Notes: a model not told the origin generated them from the letters alone. DNA of 64,000 nt from Ilumatobacter sp. (GCF_030065885.1 NZ_JASJCS010000016.1:1-64000); one strand, 5' to 3'; shown: positions 8,706 to 17,897, counted from the first letter of the stretch. Program-made: numbers and translations.

Positions 8706-9707
8706 TCAGAAGTAGATGATCGCTTCGGCGTTGGCTTCGGCTTCGTCGAGGTCGGCGGTGTAGGCGCCGGTCGACAGGTACTTCCAGCCGCCGTCGCAGA
8801 CGATGAACACGATCGTCCCCGACTCGATCTGGCTCGCGACCTTCGCGGCGCCGGCGAGGGCGGCACCCGAGGACAACCCGGCGAAGACGCCGCATTCGCT
8901 GACGAGGCGGCGGGTCCACTCGATCGACTCGCGCGGCCGCACGACTCGCTTGCGGTCGAGCAGATCTTGGCCGTGCCACAGCTCGAACACGGGCGGGATG
9001 TAGCCCTCGTCCATGTTGCGCAGCCCCTCGACCCGTTCGCCGAGCGGCGGCTCGACGGCGACGATTTGGACGTCGGGGTTCTGCTCCTTGAGGTAGCGGC
9101 CGGTGCCCATCAGGGTGCCGCTCGTGCCGAGGCCGGCGACGAAGTGGGTGATGTCGGGCACGTCGCGCCAGATCTCGGGCCCGGTGCCCTCGTAGTGCGC
9201 GGTCGGGTTGGCCTGGTTGGCGTACTGGTAGGTGAAGCACCACTCGGGATGCTCCTCGGCGAGCTGCTGGGCGCGCCGGACGGCGCCGTTCGAGCCCTCG
9301 GCGCCCGGCGTCAGGATGATGTCAGCGCCCATGATCTCGAGCATCTGGCGCCGCTCGATCGACACGCTCTCGGGGAGCAGGATCTTGATCGGGTACCCCT
9401 TGAGACGGGCGATCGCGGCGAGCGCGATGCCGGTGTTGCCCGACGACGGCTCGAGGATCGTCTGGCCGGGCAGCAGACGCCCGTCGCGCTCGGCGGCCTC
9501 GATCATGGCCTTGGCGATGCGATCCTTGACCGAGCCGAACGGGTTCTGCATCTCGAGCTTGGCGAGGATGCGCACGTTCGGGTTCGGCGACAGGTTCGAC
9601 ACGTCGACGACCGGGGTGTCGCCGATCAGGTCGAGCACGTTGGCGTGCACGGCGCTGATGCCGGGCACGGTCCCGGTCTGCGGGTACATCGTCTGCTCGA
9701 GGGTCAT
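8706..9707 (-). CDS. cysM: Cysteine synthase, CysM type
   Basis: A 333-residue PLP-dependent beta-replacement enzyme. The PLP lysine lies in NPFGSVKDRIAKAMIE and the phosphate-binding loop downstream is GLGTSGTLMGTG; substrate-loop motif EPSSGNTGIALA is present. The CysM subgroup in mycobacteria uses O-phosphoserine and the CysO thiocarboxylate as sulfur donor, and the upstream mec gene points to this subgroup. The start at 9707 (MTLEQTMYPQTG) has GGAGC upstream; an in-frame extension to 9797 runs through the promoter region and is rejected. It lies 101 nt downstream of mec with its own promoter-like sequence. Confidence 0.88.
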   Translation of the reverse strand: MTLEQTMYPQTGTVPGISAVHANVLDLIGDTPVVDVSNLSPNPNVRILAKLEMQNPFGSVKDRIAKAMIEAAERDGRLLPGQTILEPSSGNTGIALAAIARLKGYPIKILLPESVSIERRQMLEIMGADIILTPGAEGSNGAVRRAQQLAEEHPEWCFTYQYANQANPTAHYEGTGPEIWRDVPDITHFVAGLGTSGTLMGTGRYLKEQNPDVQIVAVEPPLGERVEGLRNMDEGYIPPVFELWHGQDLLDRKRVVRPRESIEWTRRLVSECGVFAGLSSGAALAGAAKVASQIESGTIVFIVCDGGWKYLSTGAYTADLDEAEANAEAIIYF

Positions 9708-9730
9708 GCTTGCTCCAACCACGACCGAAT

Positions 9731-9773
9731 CCGGATCATTCCGATAAATCCGATGTGAGTAGTCATGATTGTA
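9731..9773 (-). promoter_or_regulatory. Candidate promoter/operator upstream of cysM
   Basis: On the minus strand a TACAAT -10-like box sits at 9768-9773, about 60 nt before the cysM start. Between it and the gene is a cluster of related motifs: ATCCGGAT, ATTCCGAT and AATCCGAT within 9729-9753, including the inverted repeat CGGA-N4-TCCG at 9732-9743. No good -35 is visible. AT-rich clustered repeats just downstream of a -10 in a GC-rich genome suggest a repressor site, perhaps for an Rrf2-family sulfur regulator. This is an inference from pattern only. Confidence 0.35.
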
Positions 9774-9808
9774 GGGGGCGGGAGCGAGACAGGCCACCCG
9801 AACCGCCG

Positions 9809-10210
9809 CTACGTCAGCTCGACCGGTTCCTCGGTGATGTCGCCGTCGACGATGCGGTAGCTGCGCAACTCGGGCGCGTCCCGCTTCAGCGAGACGATCA
9901 CGTAGTGCCAGCCCGGCACCGGCGCCTGGGCGACGTCGGTCGGGCTGGGGTACGGCTCGGAATGGGTGTGGCTGTGTACCACGCCGTTGATCTCCCAGTC
10001 ACGATCGTCGGCGTCGCGCTCGGCGCGCAGGTGGTCCTTCGGGTCGATCGTGTAGACCCTGGCCGACTCGGCGGCGTTGCGGCAGGGGTAGAAGATCGTC
10101 GCGTCGTCGCTGCCAGGTTCACCGGCGATCAGCCCGCACATCTCGAACGGGTACTCGCGAAACGCCAGGTCACAGATGGCGTCGAACGCGGCGTGGTCGA
10201 GGCGGAGCAT
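9809..10210 (-). CDS. mec: JAMM-domain metallopeptidase, Mec (CysO-cysteine peptidase) type
   Basis: A 133-residue Mov34/JAB1/MPN (M67) peptidase. The zinc-binding JAMM signature is complete: the glutamate in YPFEMCGLIAGE, then HSHTHSEPYPSPTD. In mycobacteria Mec releases cysteine from the CysO C-terminus after CysM has attached it. Here mec sits directly before cysM, but no cysO lies between or beside them. The start at 10210 (MLRLDHAAFDAICD) matches the family length; longer in-frame starts reach into the promoter of the next, divergent gene. Confidence 0.85.
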   Translation of the reverse strand: MLRLDHAAFDAICDLAFREYPFEMCGLIAGEPGSDDATIFYPCRNAAESARVYTIDPKDHLRAERDADDRDWEINGVVHSHTHSEPYPSPTDVAQAPVPGWHYVIVSLKRDAPELRSYRIVDGDITEEPVELT

Positions 10211-10317
10211 CGACGGCAAGCTAGCGCGCCCGCGCGGCCGGCGACTCGCCCGGTTCGTTGACACCCCACCACTCACGCGGGAGGATCGGTGGTGTGTGAA
10301 CGAGAGGTGGACACGAG

Positions 10318-12006
10318 GTGTCGGCGGTGAGCACGTTCGCCCTCGTCGCCCCCCTGCTCGCCCAGGTCGAGCCGACCGACGACATCTCGTTCACGCTCCT
10401 GATCGAGCTGTTCGGTGGACTGGCGCTCTTCCTGCTCGGCATGAGCCAGATGACCGAGTCGCTGCGCCTGATCGCGGGCACGCAGATGCGCGAGGTGCTG
10501 TCGCGCTTCACCACCAACCGCTTCGCCGGACTGGCAACGGGAGCGGGCGTCACGGCGGTCATCCAGTCGTCGTCGGTCACGACGGTGCTGGTGATCGGGT
10601 TCATCTCCTCGGGCCTGATGACGCTCACGCAGTCGCTGGGCGTGATCATCGGCGCCAACGTGGGCACCACCGTCACGGCACAGGTGATCGCGTTCGAGAT
10701 CACGACCTACTCGCTGCTCGCTGTGGCGGTCGGCTTCGCGATCACGTTCCTGTCGAAGAGCCAGGCGCGTCAGGCGGTCGGAAGTGCCGTGATGGGGTTG
10801 GGACTCGTGTTCTTCGGGATGGCCGTGATGGGCGATGCGATGGCGCCGCTCGAGACCTCCGAGACGTTCGTCGACGTGATGACCAGGCTGGAGTTCCCGC
10901 TGTTCGGCATCCTGGCGGCGGCGGCGTTCACGGCGATCGTGCAGTCGTCGTCGGCGACGACCGGCATCGTGATCGTGCTGGCCCAGCAGAACCTGATCAG
11001 CATCGAGACCGGCGTCGCGCTGATCCTCGGCGCCAACGTCGGGACTGCCGTCACCGCGGGTCTGGCCACGATCGGCAACGGGCGGGCCGCCAAGCGGGCG
11101 GCGCTCGGCCACGCGCTGTTCAACGTCGGTGGGGCCGTGCTGTGGCTGCCGTTCATCGGTCAGCTGACCGGCTGGGTCGGGTCGATCGGCGGACCGATCG
11201 AGCGCCAGGTCGCGAACGCGCACACGCTGTTCAACGTCGTCAACGCGGCGATCTTCATCGCGTTCGTACCACAGCTCGCCCGCCTGGTGTCCGGCCTGTT
11301 GCCCGACCGTGACGGCGACGCCGCCGTGGTTCCGGTGAAGCACCTCGACCGCGATCTCCTGTCGACGCCCGAACTGGCCCTCGCACGCACGCGCCTCGAG
11401 ATCGCCAGGATGGCGACCCGTACGCGCGGGATGCTCGACGACGTCTTCCCGGCGCTGACGACGGGCACCCGCTGGGACCTGCTGGAGATCCAAGACGTCG
11501 ACAACGAGGTCGACGCGCTCCACGCCCAGATCATCGACTACCTCCGCGAGATCGGCACACAGAAGCTGTCGAAGCCGGCCACCGCGGAGCTCACCAACAT
11601 GATGCACGCCGCCGACAGCCTCGAGGCGATCGGCGACGTGATCGAGACGAACCTCGTCGGTCTCGGCCTCGACCGCGTCGACCACGGACTCGTCGTCAGC
11701 GCGGAGTCGCTCGACGTCCTCCGCGAGCTGCACGAAGCGGTCGCCGAGGGCCTGTCCCAGGCGACCAACGCGCTGATCGAGCGTGATCCCGAAGCGGCCA
11801 GACGGGCACGGCGCCTCAAGTCGAAGATCAACCGCCTCGAGCGCAGCGCCGGCGCCCATCAGGCCGAGCGACTCCTGGTGGAGGCGCCGCGACGCGTCGC
11901 CAACTACCGGTTCGAGGTCGACGTGATCGCCAACCTGAAGCGGGTCAACTACTTCTCGACCCGGATCGCCCGTGCGGCGGCACCCACGCTGCGCCGCCAC
12001 CCGTGA
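10318..12006 (+). CDS. Na/Pi cotransporter family protein with PhoU-like tail
   Basis: A 562-residue inner-membrane protein. The membrane part (about residues 1-335) holds two copies of the family hallmark: GAGVTAVIQSSSVTTVLVIG near 75 and AAFTAIVQSSSATTGIVIV near 200, each followed by a GANVGTTVT / GANVGTAVT motif. The C-terminal cytoplasmic part (about 350-562) is alpha-helical and PhoU-like. The family imports phosphate with sodium, though some members act in regulation. The GTG start at 10318 follows GAGAGGTGG. It is divergent from mec. Confidence 0.88.
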   Translation: MSAVSTFALVAPLLAQVEPTDDISFTLLIELFGGLALFLLGMSQMTESLRLIAGTQMREVLSRFTTNRFAGLATGAGVTAVIQSSSVTTVLVIGFISSGLMTLTQSLGVIIGANVGTTVTAQVIAFEITTYSLLAVAVGFAITFLSKSQARQAVGSAVMGLGLVFFGMAVMGDAMAPLETSETFVDVMTRLEFPLFGILAAAAFTAIVQSSSATTGIVIVLAQQNLISIETGVALILGANVGTAVTAGLATIGNGRAAKRAALGHALFNVGGAVLWLPFIGQLTGWVGSIGGPIERQVANAHTLFNVVNAAIFIAFVPQLARLVSGLLPDRDGDAAVVPVKHLDRDLLSTPELALARTRLEIARMATRTRGMLDDVFPALTTGTRWDLLEIQDVDNEVDALHAQIIDYLREIGTQKLSKPATAELTNMMHAADSLEAIGDVIETNLVGLGLDRVDHGLVVSAESLDVLRELHEAVAEGLSQATNALIERDPEAARRARRLKSKINRLERSAGAHQAERLLVEAPRRVANYRFEVDVIANLKRVNYFSTRIARAAAPTLRRHP

Positions 12007-12224
12007 CGTGCCGATCGCACCCTCCAGCCGGTGGGAGTGGATCGTGTGGAGGAGAGGCGGCGAGCACGGTCAGGCGAGCCCGGAGGGGCGCGTTGCCGAT
12101 CCGGCCGGCTCCAGCGTTCGGACCACCGGCTCGATCGCCGGTGCTTGCGATGGTGCGAACCCGATGCGGCGCTGCGACCTCTCGACCTCGGCGGCACGAG
12201 GCGCTCGGTAGCCTCGACACGGCC

Positions 12225-12719
12225 ATGGCCAAGAAGAAGACGCGCGACGCCAAGCCCGGAACCAAGCTGATCGCCGGCAACCGCGTCGCGCGCCGCAACT
12301 ACGCGATCGACGACACGCTCGAGGCAGGCATCGTGCTGCTCGGCAGCGAGGTCAAGAGCATGCGCGAGGCCCAGGTGCAGCTGGCCGACAGCTACGTGCG
12401 GATCCGCGACGGCGAGGCGTGGCTCGAGGGCGTGCACGTCGCGCCGTATTTGTTCGCGGTGGGTATCGGCGCCCACGACCCCGATCGCCCCCGCAAGCTG
12501 CTGCTCCACCGCGACGAGATCACGCGCCTCAAAGCGCGCATCGACCAAGAGCGTGTCTCGGTCGTGCCACTCAGCCTCTACTTCAAGGAGGGTCGGGTGA
12601 AGGTCGAGCTCGGCGTCGGCAAGGGCCGCACCAGGGGCGACAAGCGCCAGGCGATCGTCGAGCGCGACACCCAGCGCGAGACCGAGCGCGAGCTCGCCCG
12701 CTACCGCAAGGGCATGTGA
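12225..12719 (+). CDS. smpB: SsrA-binding protein SmpB
   Basis: A 164-residue RNA-binding protein that delivers tmRNA to stalled ribosomes. The family features are present in order: IAGNRVARRNYAIDDTLEAGIVLLGSEVKSMR, the DSYVRIRDGEAWLEGVHVAPY segment, and a basic C-terminal tail rich in KGRTRGDKRQ and ending RYRKGM. The start at 12225 begins the basic MAKKKTRDAKPG leader typical of SmpB. Its partner RNA, ssrA, is also in this window at 23216. The stop overlaps the next ATG by one base, so the GNAT gene is probably cotranscribed. Confidence 0.95.
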   Translation: MAKKKTRDAKPGTKLIAGNRVARRNYAIDDTLEAGIVLLGSEVKSMREAQVQLADSYVRIRDGEAWLEGVHVAPYLFAVGIGAHDPDRPRKLLLHRDEITRLKARIDQERVSVVPLSLYFKEGRVKVELGVGKGRTRGDKRQAIVERDTQRETERELARYRKGM

Positions 12720-13162
12720 TGGCGGGCCCGGGCGGCTTGCTGGTCCGACCGTTCGCACCGGATGATCGACCGCGCCTGATCGAGTTGTGGGAGCGCTGCG
12801 GGTTGACCCGCTCGTGGAACGACCCGGATCGCGACATCGACCGCAAGCTCGACGTCGACGGCGACGGTCTGTTGGTCGGCACGGTCGACGATCGCCTGGT
12901 GGCATCGGTGATGGCCGGCTACGACGGACATCGCGGCTGGATCAACTACCTCGCGGTCGACCCGTCGGCGCAGGGCGCCGGCCACGGTGCCGCCATCATG
13001 CAGGCGGCCGAGGCACGGTTGAGGGCGCTCGGCTGCCCGAAGATCAACCTGCAGATCCGCACGACCAACCTCGACGCGATCCGCTTCTACGAATCGATCG
13101 GCTACTCGATGGACGAGGTCGTGTCGATGAGCCTCCGGCTGGTCGACGACGAACGTCGATGA
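12719..13162 (+). CDS. GNAT family acetyltransferase
   Basis: A 147-residue acetyltransferase that resembles YpeA-type GNATs. It starts with the usual VRPFAPDDRPRLIELW beta-strand and shows the acetyl-CoA loop AVDPSAQGAGHGAAIMQAAE in the middle, then a late INLQIRTTNLDAIRFYESIGY. Target unknown. The ATG shares one base with the smpB stop (TGATG), which indicates coupled translation with smpB. Confidence 0.85.
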   Translation: MAGPGGLLVRPFAPDDRPRLIELWERCGLTRSWNDPDRDIDRKLDVDGDGLLVGTVDDRLVASVMAGYDGHRGWINYLAVDPSAQGAGHGAAIMQAAEARLRALGCPKINLQIRTTNLDAIRFYESIGYSMDEVVSMSLRLVDDERR

Positions 13163-13180
13163 GCATCCGAGCGGGCCCGT

Positions 13181-14086
13181 TCATCGGGTCGGCTCCAGAG
13201 ACGCCAGCTCGAGGTGGTACTCCTCTCGATAGACGACCCCACCGATCGGCGACGGTGATCGCGACGACTTGACGGCCGTGGCCTCGACGGGGAGCCCCGT
13301 CTCCGCGAGGTACCAGTCGATCACCTGGTCCTCCCAGTAGTCGTCATGGTCGATGACCGTCATGCGGACGTGGCGGACCGGCACCGTCTCGCCGGCGACC
13401 ACGCGCACATCCCGTTCGAGCACCTCCCACGTCGGGAGCCACGGGTCGTCGCCGAGCGTGCACATGAGCTGCGTCCGACCGAGCGCCGCTGGTTCGTCGG
13501 CCGAGGGCACCAGGACGACGCCGCGATCACACGCGACCGCCTCCTCCTCCGGTTGGCCGAAGAACTCGTGGTACTGCACGGCCTCCGGTTGCAGCTCGAC
13601 GCCGCTCGCGGTCGGACAGAGGCTCCATTCCTCGCGGCGTTCGCGGAGGGCATCCCACCGGAGATGGATGCCGCAGCCACCCTCGGTCGCCGTGATCGTC
13701 GTCTCGGCCGGGTACCGATGTGTTGCGCCGTCGAGGGCGTCGATCTCCTCGGAGCCCGTCGTCCGGTACCGGTAGACGCCGAGTTCGATGGTGGCCGGTG
13801 TCGGCGCCGGGGGCGCCGATGTGGTCGTCGTCGGGTCGGCGATCGTCGGCGTGGCCCCCGTGACCCGCGTGGTCGTGGCGGGCGTCGCGTCGGTTCCGGC
13901 GGTGGTCGGTGTGGTCATCGTCGCGGCACGGAAGTCCTCGACGACTTCCGTGATCGGCACGGCACGAGCCTGGTCGCGCAGCACGACGAAGCGAACGAAC
14001 ACCACCGCGACCACGACCGTCGTCAGGACGAGGCCTGCGATGAGCCACCATCGCCGACGCAGTGCACCCGACGTCGTCACCAGCAT
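13181..14086 (-). CDS. Hypothetical membrane-anchored protein with Thr/Ala/Pro-rich linker
   Basis: A 301-residue protein of unknown function. A basic N-terminus is followed by one hydrophobic segment (about residues 14-36, LIAGLVLTTVVVAVVFVRFVV), then a Thr/Pro/Ala-rich linker (about 55-105) and an extracytoplasmic domain with paired cysteines (GGCGIHL, WSLCPT, VACDRG, LMCTLG). The predicted topology is a signal anchor with the C-terminus outside the membrane. The start at 14086 is the nearest ATG to the basic/hydrophobic stretch. It is divergent from the DddP-like gene, and no function can be inferred from context. Confidence 0.7.
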   Translation of the reverse strand: MLVTTSGALRRRWWLIAGLVLTTVVVAVVFVRFVVLRDQARAVPITEVVEDFRAATMTTPTTAGTDATPATTTRVTGATPTIADPTTTTSAPPAPTPATIELGVYRYRTTGSEEIDALDGATHRYPAETTITATEGGCGIHLRWDALRERREEWSLCPTASGVELQPEAVQYHEFFGQPEEEAVACDRGVVLVPSADEPAALGRTQLMCTLGDDPWLPTWEVLERDVRVVAGETVPVRHVRMTVIDHDDYWEDQVIDWYLAETGLPVEATAVKSSRSPSPIGGVVYREEYHLELASLEPTR

Positions 14087-14148
14087 CGAGGGTAACGGCG
14101 GCAACGCGCTCGGGAGGGCGGCTCGCCGGCGCGCGACACTGAGCGTCG

Positions 14149-15447
14149 ATGATCGGTGACCGAACCAAGATCCGGTCGGGGCCGCCACCGGCCTGGCTGG
14201 TCGAGCACACCGGCCGCAACCTGCACGAAGTCGGGCCGTCGCCGGCCACGATGGCGGAGTGGTCGGCGGCCGGGCTCACCCTGCCCGACCTCGCCGCGAT
14301 GCGGCGGTACCGGGTCGCCCGCATCCGCGAGCAGCTCGCCGCCCACGATTGTGACGGGGCGCTGCTGTACGACCCGCTCAACATCCGTTACGCGACCGAC
14401 TCGACGAACATGTCGGTCTGGACGATGCACAACGCCGTGCGGTTCGCTTTCGTGGCGACCGATGGGCCGCTCGTGATGTTCGAGTACTCGAACGGCGAGT
14501 TCCTGTCGTTGCACAACGACGTGGTCGACGAGATCCGTCCGGCGCGCTCGCTGCACCCGTTTTACGTCGGCGATCGCGTCGACGAGATCGCCGCGGTCTG
14601 GGCCGACGAGATCGTCGAGCTGATCGACGGCTCGGCGCGTTCGGGCGGCCGGCGGCTGGCGATCGACGTGCTCGGTCTCGATGCGATCCGCGCGCTCGAG
14701 GCGCGCGGGGTCGAGCTGGTCTCGGGCCAGCGGCTGATGGAGAACGCGAGGGTGGTGAAGTCGTCCGACGAGATCCTCGCGATGCGGCTCGCGTGCTTCT
14801 CGTGCGATCGGGTGATCGCCGAGATGCGGGCCGCGCTCCGCCCCGGGATGACCGAGGTCGAGCTGTGGTCGATGCTCCACGTGGGCAACTGGGAGCGGTT
14901 CGGCGAGTGGGTCGAGACGCGGCTGCTGTCGTCCGGCCCGCGGACCAACCCGTGGTACCAGGAGGCGAGTGCGAAGCTCATCGAGGACGGCGAGCTGGTG
15001 GCGTTCGACACCGACCTCGTCGGCGCCTACGGGATGTGCGTCGACGTGAGCCGGACGTGGTTGTGTGGCGGCGGCACTCCGTCCGCCGATCAGCGGGACC
15101 TGTTCGCTCGCGCCGTCGACAGCATCGAGTCGAACATCCCGCTGTTCGTGCCGGGAGCGACGTACCGCGAGATCACCGAGCGCTTGCGCTATCCGCCCGT
15201 GGACGAGTTCAACGGGTACACGGTCCTCGCCCACGGCGTCGGCCTGTGCGACGAGTACCCGTCGCTCTACACCCGCGAGCAGTGGGAGGTCGCTGGCTTC
15301 GAGGGTGTGGTCGAGGCCGGCAACGTGATCTCGGTCGAGTCGTTCGTCGGTCGGCGCTCGGGAGGCGAGGGGGTCAAGCTCGAACAGCAGATCCTGGTGA
15401 CCGAGTCGGGGCCCGAGCTGCTCAGCCTCGACCCGCTGTCGCTCTGA
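14149..15447 (+). CDS. dddP: M24-fold protein, DddP-type DMSP lyase candidate
   Basis: A 432-residue pita-bread-fold protein of the M24 aminopeptidase family. It most resembles DddP, which splits dimethylsulfoniopropionate into DMS and acrylate. Shared segments include YDPLNIRYATDSTNM, SSGPRTNPWYQE, FDTDLVGAYGMCVDVSRTW and AHGVGLCDEYP. By comparison with what I recall of the structurally studied Ruegeria enzyme, all six metal ligands have counterparts: D287, D289, D299, H362, E397 and E412. The proposed catalytic aspartate six residues after the histidine is D368. True Xaa-Pro peptidases lack this set of motifs as a block. Expression looks monocistronic; a duplicated repeat follows the stop. 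Confidence 0.75.
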   Translation: MIGDRTKIRSGPPPAWLVEHTGRNLHEVGPSPATMAEWSAAGLTLPDLAAMRRYRVARIREQLAAHDCDGALLYDPLNIRYATDSTNMSVWTMHNAVRFAFVATDGPLVMFEYSNGEFLSLHNDVVDEIRPARSLHPFYVGDRVDEIAAVWADEIVELIDGSARSGGRRLAIDVLGLDAIRALEARGVELVSGQRLMENARVVKSSDEILAMRLACFSCDRVIAEMRAALRPGMTEVELWSMLHVGNWERFGEWVETRLLSSGPRTNPWYQEASAKLIEDGELVAFDTDLVGAYGMCVDVSRTWLCGGGTPSADQRDLFARAVDSIESNIPLFVPGATYREITERLRYPPVDEFNGYTVLAHGVGLCDEYPSLYTREQWEVAGFEGVVEAGNVISVESFVGRRSGGEGVKLEQQILVTESGPELLSLDPLSL

Positions 15448-15470
15448 ACGGACCGACGTCCGGGTGGGCC

Positions 15471-15684
15471 CGCGCACGGACGTGCGGTGGGCGAGCGTCG
15501 AAGCGGCGGCGCCAGACCGCCGGTGCGGAGACCGCGAGCTCAGAAGGTGCAACCGACTCGGCTCGACCGGTCGGCGGCCGCGCACCGACGTGCGGTGGGC
15601 GAGCGTCGAAGCGGCGGCGCCAGACCGCCGGTGCGGAGACCGCGAGCTCGGAAGGTGCAACCGACCCGGCTCGACCGGTCGGCG
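15471..15684. repeat. Tandem 106-nt intergenic repeat, locus 2 (two copies)
   Basis: Copies at 15471-15576 and 15579-15684 differ at three positions, with a 108-nt period. They begin CGCGCAC and end CGACCGGTCGGCG. They share a 27-nt core (15486-15512 in copy 1) with the repeat at 3561-3777, while the rest of the unit differs. It sits in the gap between two convergent genes, 24 nt after the dddP-like stop and 9 nt before the stop of the TauE/SafE gene. Confidence 0.85.
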
Positions 15685-15693
15685 AAGCCCGGA

Positions 15694-16431
15694 TCAGCCG
15701 TACAGACCGAGGAGGCGACCGGAGAGGAGGAGCGCCGCGATCACCATGACGATGCGGATGAACGGCTCGCCACCCTTCACCGCCGCGTGCGCCCCGATCC
15801 ACGCGCCCGCGGTCAGGCCCACCGCGAGGATCACCGCCGGCAGCCACTCGACCTTGCCCTGGGCGATGAAGACCGGCAGCGCCACCGCCGTCACGACCAG
15901 GTTGACGACGACCTTGATGTTGTTGGCGGTGATCAGGTCGTAGCCGGCGCGCGTCAGCGCGGCGAGCATCACGAGTCCCACGCCGGCCTGCACGGCGCCG
16001 CCGTAGACGCCGACGCCGAGGAAGACGGTCGCGGTGAGTGGCGTGCTCCAAGCCCGTGCGTCGGTGCGGACCCTCGGCGGGCGGATCGAGAGGAAGATGA
16101 TCGGAAGCATCAGCAGGCCGAAGACCCGCTCGAACGTCTCGTCGGTCAGCCGCGTGATCAGCAGCGAGCCGACGAGCGATCCGACGACCACGGGCGCCAG
16201 CACCGGGATCGCCTGGCCCAGCCCCCGCACCCCCAAGCGGCGGAACGCCGCGGCGGCCGCTGCGTTCGACGTCAGGATGCCGACGCGGTTCGAGGCGTTC
16301 GCGTTGTTGCCAGGCACGCCGGCGAGCACGAGCAGCGGCACGGTCAGCGTCGACCCGCCGCCGGCCACCGCGTTGATCGCGCCGGCGGCCGTGCCGCCGA
16401 GGATCAGCAGCAACGCCTCCCACCACTCCAC
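15694..16431 (-). CDS. TauE/SafE family permease
   Basis: A 245-residue integral membrane protein with about eight hydrophobic segments. It begins with the family pattern LLLILGGTAAGAINAVAGGGSTLTVPLLVLAGVP, and the second half repeats it (YGGAVQAGVGLVMLAALTRAGYD, ANNIKVVVNLV). Members export or import sulfite, sulfonates or related organic anions; the substrate cannot be told here. A link with the DMSP-lyase-like gene on the other side of the repeat is possible but they are convergent. Confidence 0.88.
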   Translation of the reverse strand: MEWWEALLLILGGTAAGAINAVAGGGSTLTVPLLVLAGVPGNNANASNRVGILTSNAAAAAAFRRLGVRGLGQAIPVLAPVVVGSLVGSLLITRLTDETFERVFGLLMLPIIFLSIRPPRVRTDARAWSTPLTATVFLGVGVYGGAVQAGVGLVMLAALTRAGYDLITANNIKVVVNLVVTAVALPVFIAQGKVEWLPAVILAVGLTAGAWIGAHAAVKGGEPFIRIVMVIAALLLSGRLLGLYG

Positions 16432-16469
16432 GTGCCGATCCTGACAGACCGGGTCGTATCGTCGGCGGG

Positions 16470-17897
16470 ATGTTCATCAGCGGTGAGTGGCGAGATGCAC
16501 GCAGCGGTGGGTCGTTCGAGGTGGAGGATCCGGCGACCGGCGAGGTGATCGCGAGCGTGCCCGACGGCGGCGCCGACGATGCCCGCGCCGCTGTGGCGGC
16601 GGCCCACGATGCGTTCAAGGGCTGGTCGACGAGCACAGCGGCGGCGCGGGCCGACCTGCTGTACCGCGCCTGGCAGCTGATGACCGACCGCAGCGAGGCG
16701 CTGGCCGAGCTGATGACCCGCGAGCAGGGCAAGCCGTTGAAGGCGAGCCGGGCCGAGGTGAAGTACGCCGCCGACTTCCTCCGCTTCTACGCCGAGGAGG
16801 CGACGCGCGTCACCGGCGAGTGGCTGCCCTCGGCGCGGCCGGACCAGCGCTTCCTCGTGCTGCGCCAGCCGGTCGGCGTCGTGGCGATGATCACGCCGTG
16901 GAACTACCCGGTCTCGATGCTGACCCGGAAGATGGCGCCGGCGCTGGCCGCCGGCTGCACGCTCGTCCTGAAGGCCGCCGAGGCGACGCCGCTGTGTGCA
17001 CGCGCGGTGTTCGAGATCTTCGAGGAGGCCGGCACGCCGCCCGGCGTCGTCAACCTGGTGACCGCGCTCGACCCGAAGCCGATCGGCGAGGTCTTCACCA
17101 CCGACCCGCACGTCGCCAAGCTGACGTTCACCGGCTCGACCGCCGTCGGGCGCCACCTCGCCGGCGTCGCGGCCGGCAACCTGAAGCGGGTGTCGGTCGA
17201 GCTCGGCGGGCACGCTCCGTTCGTCGTGTTCCCCGACGCCGACCCGGTGCGCGCCGCCAAGGGTGCGGCGGCACTCAAGTTCCTCAACGCAGGGCAGGCG
17301 TGCATCTCACCGAACCGGATGTACGTCCACGAGCAGCACGAGGATGCGTTCGTGACCACGATGGTGGAGCGCGTGTCGAAGGTACGGGCCGGCAACGGGT
17401 TCGACGACGGCGTCGGCGTCGGGCCACTGGTCGACGAGGCCGCCGTCGCCAAGGTGGCCGACCAGGTCGACGACGCAGTCGGGCGCGGCGCCGACCCGCT
17501 CGTCGGCGGGCACCGGCTGGGCGACGGCGAGTTCACGCGTGGCCACTTCTACGCACCGACCCTGCTCGCCGGCGTCGGCGACGGCATGAAGATCTACCGG
17601 GAGGAGACGTTCGGCCCGGTCGCGCCGGTGATCACGTACGGCGACGTCGACGAAGTGATCGACCTGGCGAACGACACGAACTACGGGCTCGCCGCCTACG
17701 TGTACACCCGCGACTTCTCGACGGCGATCCGGGCGTTCGAGGGCCTGCGGTTCGGCATCATCGGCGTGAACGACGTCAATCCCACCGCGGCGTCGGCACC
17801 GTTCGGCGGCATGGGCGACTCGGGCATCGGTCGGGAGGGCAGTCACGACGGCATCGAGGAGTACCTCGAGACCAAGCTCGGCGGGTTCGCGTTGTAG
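16470..17897 (+). CDS. NAD(P)-dependent aldehyde dehydrogenase (succinate-semialdehyde type)
   Basis: A 475-residue aldehyde dehydrogenase. The catalytic cysteine is C278 in LNAGQACISPNR and the general base is E244 in VELGGHAPFVVF. The cofactor region has MITPWNYPVSML and TFTGSTAVGRHLA, and the C-terminus has the PFGGMGDSGIGREGSHDGIEEYLETK block. The sequence style is closest to GabD-like succinate-semialdehyde dehydrogenases, but the substrate is not proven. The start is divergent from the TauE/SafE gene with a 38-nt gap. No partner transaminase is adjacent. Confidence 0.88.
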   Translation: MFISGEWRDARSGGSFEVEDPATGEVIASVPDGGADDARAAVAAAHDAFKGWSTSTAAARADLLYRAWQLMTDRSEALAELMTREQGKPLKASRAEVKYAADFLRFYAEEATRVTGEWLPSARPDQRFLVLRQPVGVVAMITPWNYPVSMLTRKMAPALAAGCTLVLKAAEATPLCARAVFEIFEEAGTPPGVVNLVTALDPKPIGEVFTTDPHVAKLTFTGSTAVGRHLAGVAAGNLKRVSVELGGHAPFVVFPDADPVRAAKGAAALKFLNAGQACISPNRMYVHEQHEDAFVTTMVERVSKVRAGNGFDDGVGVGPLVDEAAVAKVADQVDDAVGRGADPLVGGHRLGDGEFTRGHFYAPTLLAGVGDGMKIYREETFGPVAPVITYGDVDEVIDLANDTNYGLAAYVYTRDFSTAIRAFEGLRFGIIGVNDVNPTAASAPFGGMGDSGIGREGSHDGIEEYLETKLGGFAL

